From positions 806,001 to 870,000 of the forward strand of contig JASANG010003092.1 in assembly GCA_030248215.1 (NCBI GenBank): 64,000 nt of DNA. Direction: 5' to 3'. Both the position numbers and the translations under genes were made by a program. The stretch is from Enoplolaimus lenunculus (Eukaryota > Nematoda > Enoplea > Enoplida > Thoracostomopsidae). Under the pieces are notes generated by a model, which searched no databases, was not told the origin of the DNA, and saw only the letters and a list, made by a program, of their open reading frames with translations. Shown here piece by piece: positions 11,615-24,400 of this stretch. How positions within the stretch are numbered: the first letter of the stretch is position 1; each line of letters begins with the position of its first letter.

Positions 11615-11859
11615 AGGATTGGGATGATTTGTGAGGTCCGACCGAAAACTAAAATAAACGACCAATTGACAAAGATTGTTTGTTTTTCGCTTATGCCTAA
11701 ACCTAAACCTATGGCGGAGGTGTTTTATTACAGCTTCAAAGTAACATAAAGTGGCAGGGCCTAAAAATGTTCAAAAAATTTTCTGCATACAACAACGATT
11801 AAACTAATATTTACCCATGGTAAAAAGAGAGATATCACCGCTATCGCTATAATTTGATC

Positions 11860-12130
11860 TTAACCCTTTCTCACATGAATATTTTCTATTTTCCCTGAGA
11901 CCTACTTTTATGCTAGGATTCGAACTCCAGTGACTGGAGTGGAAGGCGTATACCATCACCACTCAGCTATAGTAGCTTGACGCTCGAGTCCGAGAGGGCT
12001 CTCACGTCTTGTGGTGATTTAGTACTATGTATACGTGTTGCAATTGTTAAACACGGTGCGATATATTTTATTTAACGTATATACACTGCGCTGAGTTGCC
12101 TATAGGCAACTCAATGCGAGACGGGGTTAA
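11860..12130 (-). mobile_element. SINE-B/TIR element with tRNA-like promoter, copy 1
   Basis: Bounded by inverted ends (TTAACCCTTTCTCACAT at one side, reverse complement GCGAGACGGGGTTAA-type at the other). It contains a minus-strand tRNA-like part (box B from AGGATTCGAACTCC, box A from TACCATCACCACTCA) and a perfect 20-bp palindrome at 12093-12112 (GAGTTGCCTATAGGCAACTC). Confidence 0.65.
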
Positions 12131-12458
12131 ACAAATCTATTCCATGCCATATACGAAAACGGAACTCTTTTCATATCCTTAAAATTAAATGTGCGAACAT
12201 CTGTTCACGACATTATTGCGCAGCATTTCTGACACAGCTGTTGTTACAGAATCGCAAAATACTGCGTCAAAACTAAGGCCAATTGCTTAAGCTTCTAAGA
12301 ATTAGCCTACAAGAGATTAAATCAAAATCTGATTATTGTCGGATTTAAATAACGCAAATTTTTCCTGTATTCTGCTAAATCATGGCTTTCTGATCGAAGC
12401 CGGGCGGTTTTTACAGATGTCAAAAAAACCCGCATTGAGTGTTCGTGACAGCGCAGTT

Positions 12459-15400
12459 TTATACTACAAATAAATCAAGTTCTTTCAACTTGTCGTACAA
12501 CTGTTGAAATGTTGGTCGTTCGATTGGATTGAACCGCCAACACGATTGCATCAACGGCACATATTCACAAGGCATTGTTTCCGGTGGTGTAAGTCGATAT
12601 CCTGATCAAACAGTACAGGCCCTTAGCCAGGTCAGCTTCGCTACGGGGGAGTTATAAATTATCAACAGCATTATTAAACAAGGGCTTTCGTTGACTTTAC
12701 AAGCAAGGTTGAAACTTTTCTAGGGGTGCCAAACGTTTTTCGGTAGGCTAACCCCTCTCCTGCTCCTGACCTTTGACTACGGGCACCAAACAGCATTAAT
12801 GAACTACACAAAGCGCTAACATTTATTTACTACACACAATTTTAGTTAGACCATTATGCTAACATGCCTGAACTGTAAATTTGTAAATATATTACTTTTA
12901 GCCAGCGACTTATGTATTTACTTAATAACTTCACGCATTTAATAAGCAACCCCTAACTGCGGCAAAGAAGTTGGGGCAAAAAAGAACATACGAACAAGTT
13001 GGGTAGGCGCTGTGTAGATAGATATTGGCCGCAACAGTAGTTCTTACATGTATGTAGTACGTTTATACACCAATTTCTAACCCTATGCCAAAGCTTCAGT
13101 GTAAGGATAAGCATATCCCTAGACCTAAACAAAAAAATTAGTCTCAAGCTTCTATAGCAGTCCCGCGGAAAAACGGGTAGGTCTCAGCTATGCATGACTC
13201 ATTCAACAAAGGCAGTGAGCATATCCCTAGGCCTAAGCAAAAAATTAGTCTCAAGCTTCTATAGCAGTCCTGCGGAAAAACGGGTAGGTCTCAGCTATGC
13301 ATGAGTCATTCAACAAAGGCAGTGAGCAAGCATATGCCTAGGCCTAAATAAAAAAATTAGTCTCAAGCATACTCTATAGTAGTCCCACAAAAACGACAAA
13401 ATGGTAAAATTATTATTTAGTACGTACATGAATACTAAAAGTCATACTTAAGTAGGGTTTCAGAAACGCAGTCATGAGCTGGCAAACTGTCCCTGTACTG
13501 CTTGTTCAGTGTAATAGCGGTGTCACTTTTTTAGACATTTTAAGACAAAACCGTACGTCTTTTACCTCTGTGTATATGTGTGTATATGTATTGTAAAAGT
13601 AATCCGCGCGAGTGTCAGATAAGAATCGACATGTTTTGTACAATTTTCCATTTTCTAGACTTTGTACCGCCGCTATTTCTAATAACGATCAGAGCAAGCA
13701 AACTTAAGTATTTATGGTTTCGCAAACCTAGTCCTGTATGTTAAAAATCTTGTAAAAAGATTACGGTTCACCTACGACAGATTATATTTTTCGCACGTTT
13801 TCACGACATTTTTATCCAAATGCAATCTTATTATCAATGAATGACGTAGAGTGTGTTCGTTTTGAACACGGCAAGATAATCTAAACACTGCAAGCTATTT
13901 TTTCTCTACGATCATTTGCAAAACATATTTATTCCTACTCGGCAGACAGCGAAATCTACGTTTAGATTGAAACTTTGCTTACTATGCTGTCACTGGCAGC
14001 TGCATTTAAATTCAGTTAAACGCAAATATTCTTTACACCTTAGTACCGCATTTTTTTGCTTTCATCATTTTGCGATTCATTTAGAGTAGCCTTCAGAGGT
14101 ACAACCGAGGGGAAGGACGGGGTGGGTGGCCGCCGCGCCCCCTACCGGATGACAACCAAAAAATCTTTGGTAGAATTTGTTATGTTTATCATGAAAAATT
14201 TTGCCTGCGATACGGTCTTGATATTGCATTTAACGCATATATTAAGAATAGCGCTCGGCGATCTAAGAATTGATGCAGTCCTCGGAATCCAAGGCAATCT
14301 AGAACTTTGTACTTGAATTTATTCTAAGAAAATGTTGCTGGTTTCTAGCTCGCGAGCATTTCTTCACTGTTCCAGCAGTGTTTAGACTGCCCGGTTGTCT
14401 TGAAATGGTTTTCACTCAAATATTACTTCATGATTTTTGTGTCAAATTTGACTACATCCATAACTCCTTTCGGCGAGAAACTAATTAATTGCAAAGCAAA
14501 AACGTACCTACTGTAGTGACCGGAATAAGAGAGGGGGCTGATATTTATTTGGCCTCTTCAGAGGGTGCCCCCCTTGTTATTCGGTTACGGCTGTTATTTA
14601 TTTTTTACACACGCTACGCTGCCCTTCATTGCTGATATATATCCGGTTCTGCAATTATCCGTTGAATTAAACGTTTATTTGTCTTGTGTCAATAGCTTGA
14701 GCGATAATACAAGGTTATACTTAGGAAAGTACTTTCATAATTTAAGTACGCTATAAAGTTTCGAACTCAAATTATTTGGTCCTGGAGTCATTTATGCGAT
14801 AAAATTAGGGTTAATTGACATTTATGGACTCTAATTAGGGTTTAGGGACTCTGTCCGGTTACGGACTCTTATTAGGAATACGGACTCCAATTGATTCGGA
14901 CTCAAAATGGGGACCCCCTCTTATTACCCCTCCCCCTCTTATTCAGGTCAATGCAGTACCGTACGCAATGTACACTGCTTAACAAATACTATTACAAAAC
15001 AAGACGTGATTTCGCCTCCGTCGGGCTAAATAGTTAAGCTTCTATAGCTGAATGGTGATGGTAAACACTTCCCGATTGATAGAGTGGTTGCTAGAATCTA
15101 GCTTAAAACTAAATTTGAGTGGAAATAGAAAATATTCATTCCAGAATGGCATAAATCAATGTAACATAGGTTACTAAATAAAAAAATTTGAGGCGCTTCT
15201 AAAGGAATCGAATTCATTTCGTTTGCAGCTGAAATATTTCAGCCGCGGGTATACCGGCGGGTAAAGATTTGTATCACGATGGTATAATATTAACATTTTT
15301 AGTCGCGCGAAACCTTTAAGATTTATGTGTGAAACATACGCTATTAACTAAGTTAGTCAGCGAGCGTTGGAAAACCACAAGTTCTGTGGTTTATTTAGTT

Positions 15401-18400
15401 TGGTTTGAAATTTTGTTGTTTCTAGTAAGCTTTCATGCGTAAAATTCATTGAAGCTACAACGCAAAACTTCAATAAAGTGCAAATCACCAGCGATATTTA
15501 AAATACGTGTACGACTTCAGGCGCGGATAAAAAGTGTATGTTTGTAGATCGCAGATCTTTTTACCATTGGTAAACCCTCGGGAAACAAACTTTTTATTTG
15601 CCTTGGTAAAGCACGGGTCGGGTAAAAAATCCTTATCCACATCCCACTCTGACGAGATCAAACTAGTTATCCATCCTTTTAACAGTGAAGTCTAGAAACC
15701 TATTTGCGGCATCGGCATTGAACCACAATAGTGTCCCTAGACTGGGACGTATACAATGAAGGATAGGTGGATATATACAGGCCCGTAGGCAGCTCACCTT
15801 GCTAGAGCAGGAGCTGAAATATTTCAGGAGGGGCATACGAGGGTCACTGCATACCTAAGTGTAAAAAGAATTTTTTTCGTTCGTTACGCTTGCTCGCAAT
15901 AATTTCTATAGACGAAGTTATGCCCTCCTGAAATGAAATCCTAACTGCACCCATGTTCACTAACCGTCTTCAATGAATTTTCGGATTTGTTTGACATTTT
16001 TTCCTGCGTAAGGCATTTGACCATTTGTCCATATCTCCCAAATCACTACACCAAAGCTCCATATGTCAGATTTTGATGTATATATACCTTGAAAGAATAC
16101 TTTTGTGTGGTTAACCCGTTAACCTCTGTGCTCCTGAACTCGATGCGTTTCGCATTGAAATTTAACTTAAGCTGACACCAATTTGCGACACACCATCTGA
16201 CTGTACAGCATGGGAATTAAAAACGTCATGTAGTACAGTTTTACAACATTATATCCATTCTGCTTAAAGCTAGCAATCCCCCCCACCCCTGTAAGAGAGC
16301 CTCGCCACCTCAGGGGTCTCACTTCCACTTCGAGTGGCTCAGTAAACTTTTGGCCACTGACTTAGTTTTTCACTTGTGTTGAGCATCAGCAAACGACACG
16401 ATTACATTGTAACTTAATGAATTATTAGGGGGCCTGATTGAATGTTATGGAGGCCTGACAGGTTAAACCTTGGGGAGCACCCACTTCACTTTACAGCTGA
16501 CAACGGAAAAATTTGTAAAAATCTGTTATAATTCATATAAGTGATTGACGTCGATGATACGTCAACAAATTAGCGCTTTCAAGATTTAAAGAATTGATCA
16601 AACACCTTTCGGACCCAAGCCGTTCTAAAACTCAGTACTTTGACTTTTAATGCGAGAAAAAGATATTAACTTTTCTTCACTGTTTTGAAAGCATAAAAAT
16701 AACACTTTCAAAATTAGCACCAGAAGTAGGACAACTCAAACGCGAAAAATGTGCTAAATTTTAAACCGTATTGTTTCGCTGGTTCGAAAGCTACCAGACA
16801 TATCATAAACTGGTAACAGGTGCTACACACATTTGAGTAAACTGATCCAGGACTTAAAAACAATTACTTTACGACTAACTATGGTTTATTGCTTCAGGCG
16901 CGGTCCATCGGACAGGAACTTTTGCACGATGCAACAGTAAGTAACTTTGACCAACTCTTGACATACCAAAATCACCAATTTTAACGACGTTATCTTTACC
17001 AAGCAAACAATTGCGAGCAGCCAGATCTCTGAAATGGTTTGAAACTAAAAAATTATAAGGCAACAACTTTGAAGACATATAAGACGTTTAATATTAAGGG
17101 GTAACTGCAAAGCTTTTAATAGCACATTTTTTCTATTGTTCAGAAATTACGAGAAAGATATCCTTGTATTGTTAATTTTTACGCAATAACTGGCACACAA
17201 GTTTTATTCATGTCCCATTGTTTCAAACTGTCAGTTTGATTAAATTTGTTTCTCGTTGTAAAGGTTCATTAACCCCTTCTCACATTGAGTTGCCTATAGG
17301 CAACTCAGCGCAGTGTATATACGATAAGTAATATATAACGCACCGTGTTTAAAAGTTGCAACACGTATACATACGTACTAAATCACCACAAGACGTGAGA
17401 GCCCCTCGGGCTCGAGCGTCAAGCTCCTATATCTGAGTGGTGATGGTATACGCCTCTCACTCCAGTCACTGTAGTTCGAATCCTAGCATAAAAGTAAGTC
17501 TCAGAGGAAATAAAAAATAATCATGTGAGAAAGGGTTAATCTCTTATTTGAAGGTGGTTGTTATACTTGGAATTTCAATTTTAAATGTTTACAAAATCTG
17601 TAGATTATAGATTTACTAAATCTTCCCTCACACGTGCGAATTTTGCTGGGAGAACTTGCAGCTGCAGCGTGCACTTGCAAGTTTTGTCCAAAATCCCGTG
17701 CGAAAAACTATCAACTGCAAATAATTCATCGAAAATCATAGCTAGAAATTTAGTTCACATGTTTGAATAACAAATGCTACTATACTGAATTTATTGCAGC
17801 CGCTTTCTTATTGACTGGTGAAAAAGTGCAAGTTGTGCGTGCAATTTGCAGCTGCAAGTTCTCGCTGCAAAAACTTGCACGTGTGAATAGGGCTTTAAAC
17901 TTTTGACTAAATTGTTTTAGTAAAATTTGTTGCAGCAAAATTTTCTAGCTAAATATGCAACCAGGATTTACAATTTAGTATACATATATCAATCGCATTA
18001 TTTTACTGAAATGTCAATTTTGTTAAAATTTTCTGTAGAAATTTAAAATCCGATATTTGATTTAGATTAAAGAATACTTAGAAGCATTTGAATATTGCAA
18101 GGGCGAAAAACGTCAAGATTGTTTAGATTATTAAAAAATTATAACTGAGGAATTAACGAAAATCGTTTTTGAAAATTCAGTTGCAGCAATCTTTTCTAAT
18201 TAAGTATTCAATCAGGCTTTAGATTAGTACTTAGGTATCAATCGTAATCTTCAGTGATATTACAACTTCAGCAAAATTTTCTGCTAAAATTTGGAATCGA
18301 ATTTTTGATTTGAATATGAAATATACTTAGAAGCATTTCAATTGCAAAAGCGTAGAACATCATAATAGATTAGATTATTAAGAATTGTAATTAAAAAATT

Positions 18401-21400
18401 AATCAAAATCATTAATGAAAGTTCAGTTGCAGCAAACTTTTCTAGCAAAGTATGCAATCACGCTTTAGGTTTAATATTCAGGTATTAATAGCAACATTTT
18501 AATAAAATTTCAATTTTAGCAAAAGTTCCGCTAAAATTTCGAATCGGATTTTGGATTTGCAGTAAAAGATACTTCGAAGGATTTTAATTTCGCCGGTTTA
18601 GAAAATCAAGATGCGTTTAGATTAAGGATTGTAATTGAGACTTTAATCCAAATCTTTTAACGAAATTTTGATTGCAGCAAAATTTTCTGGCTAAGTATGC
18701 AATCCGACTTTAAAAGTTTTACTATGCATGTATCGATCACAAATTTTTAATGTAATGTCAATTTCAGCCAAAATTTTTGCTAAGGTTTGGAATCGGCTTT
18801 TATATTTTACATTAAAAGATAATTAGAAGTATATTGATTGCACGGGTTTAGCAAATCAAGATAAGTTTAGATTAACAATTGCAATTGGGAATTTAATCCA
18901 AATCTTTTAATGAAATTTTGATTGCAGCAAACTTTTCTAGCTAAGTATACAATCCGGCTTTATGATTTGCTATGCATGTATCGATCGCAATTTTGTAACG
19001 AAATGTCCATTTTAGCAAAATTTTCTGCTAAAATTTGGAATTGGATTTTAATATAATTTAGATTAAGCATTGTAACTAAGGCATTAATCGAAATCTTATG
19101 CAAAACTTTTGATTGCAACCAAATTTTCGAGTTAAATCTTAGATTTATTTAAGAAGCATTTTTAATGTAGGGGTAAAATGTTTTGATGAAAATTTTAATA
19201 TTCAGTATTCATATATCGGCATGGGTATAAGCTAAACTTAAGAAGTACTTTTAAGGATTAGAGAATTTAGATATTTAAATCGACATATGGCATTTGAGGT
19301 AAACTATGATCATTAATGTGTTTTGATGAAATATCAAACCAAGCAAAACCTATTGCATTTTGCAAACTTGTGAATAAGTAAAGGAATAATATTATTACGT
19401 TTGTTCGAAGGACGTACTCTGAATGATTTGAATTTTAGAAACTTCTGACAGACATTTTTATTTTGATATCGAAACAAAGTATAAACTGCTGCATCTATTG
19501 AGAAAGTTTGAAATTTAATGTTTCAGTAGATTAAAGATTTTGTACTTGTGCTTCGATTTCGCAACCTTTTTATTTGCAAAATTATCAGCGGAAGATCCAG
19601 TGAAGGCCACATAGGCTTTGGCTATCCTGCAAGGTTAAAACAAAATTTTGTATGAAAATGTATCACTTAATTTGCGCTTGGCTTCTGGATCGCTTCGCTC
19701 GCGAGGTGTTTTTTACTATTATATATCGCGGAATCTTCCCGACAAAACTTTCTGAATTTTACCTGTGAATGCATTCACAATGCTCTAAGTATTGCATTCC
19801 GCTTGCAATATCGACCATAAACTTTGAACGTTGTTTATTTGTGATTTGTTTGCCTTTTTCTGTCAGATATGTCTTTAAAGAGCCGCCTGAAATATAGAAA
19901 TCGGTATATACTAAACCTGAGCTGCGCTAGAGATATGCAAAGATTTTACCTATATTTTTGTTATCAACGCATAGCCGCGTGCGGCCGCGTGTGGCATATA
20001 ACACTACCCTTATTGTTGTGCGTTTGCACCAAATTATATCTCTCCGAACGCAAAAACATCACATAAAGCCAACTTATAGTTTAAAAACCAATAAAACTCG
20101 AGGAATTTCGACTCTCATGTATTTGGGAATAATAATTCACACGGCCCTGAAGCAACTTTTTGTAAAAGTTAAAGTAGTAGCAAACTCGATGCTGTTATAG
20201 ATTTTGCATAAATTATTTCGTTTAAGGACGATAATTACCTGTTATATATTCCATAACTATCATTAACGGTTCTTTCTGTGCACAGATTCCAATCATACGC
20301 ACCTGACAGTATAACAAGTTTGGTACACAAGAGAATGCAAATGGGTCACTACTTATTAACCATGACTGCTGCAATCAAAAATCGAAACCAAAATTCTGCA
20401 TAAAAAAATTTTGCACTAAAATTGCGTTTGGCTTTTCGATCGCTTTGTTAGCGAGCTTATTTCACTGTCATAAATTTGTGAATTTCCCAGTGGTATGGAA
20501 AACTACGACTCGAACGTTTGGTGTATAATTTTCAGCTTTTCGTTGCGTCACAAATTGAGGATGCGTCAATGCAATTATATACACTCTTAAGAGCAAAAAT
20601 GTTAAATTTGATAAAATATATCGTTTAGCATAAATTTGCAAAATTTGCAAGGCAACTGAACATTTCAAACTAAATTTGTTTGAAGCGAACACTGAGACAA
20701 TAGAAATGTATGTTATTATTAATTAAACGTGTGAATCTAGTAATTTGCACCCTTTTCCGAACGAATTATATTTGGATGCAAGACTGAAACTACATAATTT
20801 TACTCCTAATGCAAATTAATTAACCACGTTTGTTTCTTTAACTGGCAAGGATAATTAAATCTGAATTTTAGAACTGATGTATAATTACGCCTCCCATCTA
20901 TAAGTAAATATTAATTTTTGAAATTCTTACAATACTTTAATAGTTGCACAAATGTGCAACTGGATAGGCTTCTCCGGTCCTAGGCGAACTTATTGCCTGA
21001 GCCCCTCGGATTAAGTGAACAAACTTAAAAAAACCATTTTTAAATGCTGTAGTGCTTTGCAGTCATATAAAATATATCAGAAACGACAGGTATTTTTCAA
21101 TGCATACAGCATACTTTCGGTCTTAATTTGTATACGTAATGGAAAACAAAAATCTGGTTGGAACGCTTCCCAAAATACGTTGTGGAGCGTTCCAGCTATA
21201 ATATATAGATTAGCTCTATGCATAAATTGTAGCGATAGCTTGTGCAAGCAATATTGTCATTTTTTAAATCTGTCACACTTTCTTGTTTTTGCATAAGTTT
21301 TAACGTGTTTGCCATGGTCAATGGCGGATCCATGGGGGGCCACCGCGGCCGTGGGCCCCCCCCCCAACAGCTTCTCGACAAAAATTATATAGCAATTTTA

Positions 21401-24400
21401 TGGTAATAGTTCGTAGTTTGTGTGTGGGTGAAAAAATAAGTTTATTACCTGTGAAATTTTGCCCCCCCCCCTCCATTTTGAAATCCTGGATCCGCCACTG
21501 GCCATGGTTATGCCTAAAACTCGTTGTCAGGGGTAGCTAACCACATTGGGATGAATATAACGGCGCATAATTCGAGCTTCAGCCAATAAGCTTCGTTTTT
21601 CATCGTCTGACACTTTAGTGTGACACGTTTTGACAGCGACGTTCATTGGTTCGTTGTTGTTCAGTATTGATCCGTAAAACACTTCGCCAAAACTTCCCTG
21701 TAATAAAGTTTCAGAAAGTAAAAGCTGTCAGTTACGTATGTTCCTGTTGTTATTCTGCGGCAGCCTTTCAGAACATATAAAATTGTGATATAACTCAAAA
21801 CGAAGTAAGCTTGAAAAATCTTATTCGACTTATAAACGGTTACAAATAGCAACATAACTTTTTTATTGGATTTCATTGTTCAATACTGATTCGTGTGCTG
21901 TATTGCAGCATTTTCCTAAAATTTCCCAATTTACGTCCATATTCGGGGGGATTTTGTATAAATCATAAGAAGTGCTCGGAGCAGACCAATAATAACAGTT
22001 CGGTCACTAGGTTTTGAGCAAAAACGTTCGCTGCAGCATTTTTTTGCAACACGTTTAGTCGGTTGACAGTACTCGTTCAAAGTTTTATTTACCTTCTCTG
22101 CAAGTTGTCCAGCACTATAGAATTTTAGCTAAAATAATATACCAAAACGTCCAAAATTCCACAAATAGTTTATGCTACGAATCAACAGGGAAGAAATTTG
22201 AGCGAATCTATTGCATGAGCCTAGTCATAATTGTAATTGATAACGGGATTTCCTTCGAACGTCGAATTCGTTTAACTATGAACCGTATAAGTAACAACTT
22301 CATTTCTACTGTTTAATAAACGAAACCTTTGCCCTAATACTTGCTAAAACGTTTTGTTTATAGTTTGCTAATTGTGCTGGTAAATACATTTGTCGATTTA
22401 AGCGTATGCTAAACAGCCAACAATTATACCGCTTGTTACAGCAATTTAAAGGACTGATGTTGCCGTAAACAATAACATTGCTACATTTTTTGATTCAAAT
22501 TAAAATTTCAAAGTTTATAGTACTTTTACTGTAAAGTAACAATTATTTTGGAAGTCTAGAATTTGCCGTTTGCAGTTCAAATTATGTATTATTTTTCATG
22601 TCTTAATTGGGAGTCCTGTTGTTTTGGATTATCGAGAGCAAATTTGTTATTATCGTTAGTTTTATTAAACTTATGGTACGTACAGCCACCAGGGTGTAAA
22701 CGGATAGTAAAAATAACGGAAACGAATAATGATCAGAATAATGGAAATGGAAAACGAATATTGAAATATAAACGATTCAAAACTGTTTTATTTTTCTACA
22801 AAACTGAGGCGTGCATATATTCACCAGTTTTTACAAAATATTAAAGAAAAATAACAGATGCATCGAAATGTTTAAGATTTTGCATAAATTTTGTCATTTT
22901 TATTTTATTTCAAACAAATGTAGTATATCTGTAACGAAAAATTGCGAGATATATAAGTGATTTTTACGACTTAATTTTAAACGTAAAAATAACACAATTT
23001 CCGTTATTTCTATAACGAAAATGGAAACGTACGCCGATTTTTACTGGAAACGGATATCCGATTACACACTGACAGCCACTTGTGTGTTAATTTGATTGAA
23101 GAATATTTTGAAGACTTTACGAAATATATATTATAAAGTTAGCTTTCTGAGTAAAAGCAAAACATGCTATGACACAACTGAAGACAGATAATTAACAAAT
23201 ATGTCCCAAGTACCGCATCGTTTATCCCAGCGCTACTGTACTGAACCGAATAGGAGGGGGAGGGGTAATAAGAGGGGGTCCCCATTTTGAGTCCGAATCA
23301 ATTGGAGTCCGTATCCCTAATAAGAGTCCGTAAGCGGATAGTGTCCCTGGGCTTTAATTAGAGTCCATAAATGTCAATTAACCTTAATTGTCGCGCATAA
23401 ATGACTCCAGGACAAATAATTTTAGTTCCAAACTTTAAAGCGTACTTAAATTTTGAAAGTACATTTCGATGTATAATCTAGTACCTATTATCGCTCAAGC
23501 TATTGACTCAAGACAAATAAACGTTTAATTCATCGGAATAATTGCAGTACCGGATATAGATCAGTAACGAAGTGCGGCGGAGCGTGGGTTAGAAATAAAT
23601 AACAGTCCATAACCGAATAACAAGGGGGTTACCCTGTGGAGAGGCCAAATAAATATCAGTCCCTCCCTCTTATTCCGGCCACTACAGTATACGACAGGTA
23701 TATCGTAACTCAAAAACTTATACAAAACGAAAATACGGTCACCTGACGTCAATTCTTTAAGTATCATTCAACTCAAAAAATGTCAACAAAAACTCAGGCA
23801 GCTTTTAATACCTCTCCAATTTTTCTGATCAGTGTCACTGCGTCGTGTGACAATTCCCACTTTTCTAGTGGAACTGCGCGTTGAAGAACAACACCAGATT
23901 CGGCGGTGATCGGAACGGCTGATGACCAATGATAGTAAATCAACGATGCAACTGTATAAAATCGTTTGTCTTCAAATTGATAAAACTAAAATTATGAAAT
24001 GTTGAAAAAAATCAGAAATAGGACTTGTTGATGTACCTAGAAATCCAGTCAAAAAATATAGAATACTTTTCTTGTTTTGAAAAAGCATGTTCCGATCGAC
24101 GCTGCAGATTTCACTAACGCTACAGAGCGTTTACATATTAATAGAGTTATATTACGCTAGCAGATCGTTTTAGAATTTTGGTGTTCCTATAAATAATATT
24201 TTCAACGATGCCGTAACCAAAGGGGAACCTGGAAGAATTTTGGCTACCCGTAAAATTTTCAACCTTGGTTGTAAGTCATCTAAAACCGTTGTGTGTCCTT
24301 ACTGAAAAATGTTTAGCCTCTCCCATCAAGCTGACCTGGCGACGGGCCTACTTGTGAAATATGCTGTTGAAAACCCGAAAAGTGTTTAGAATAACTTTTT

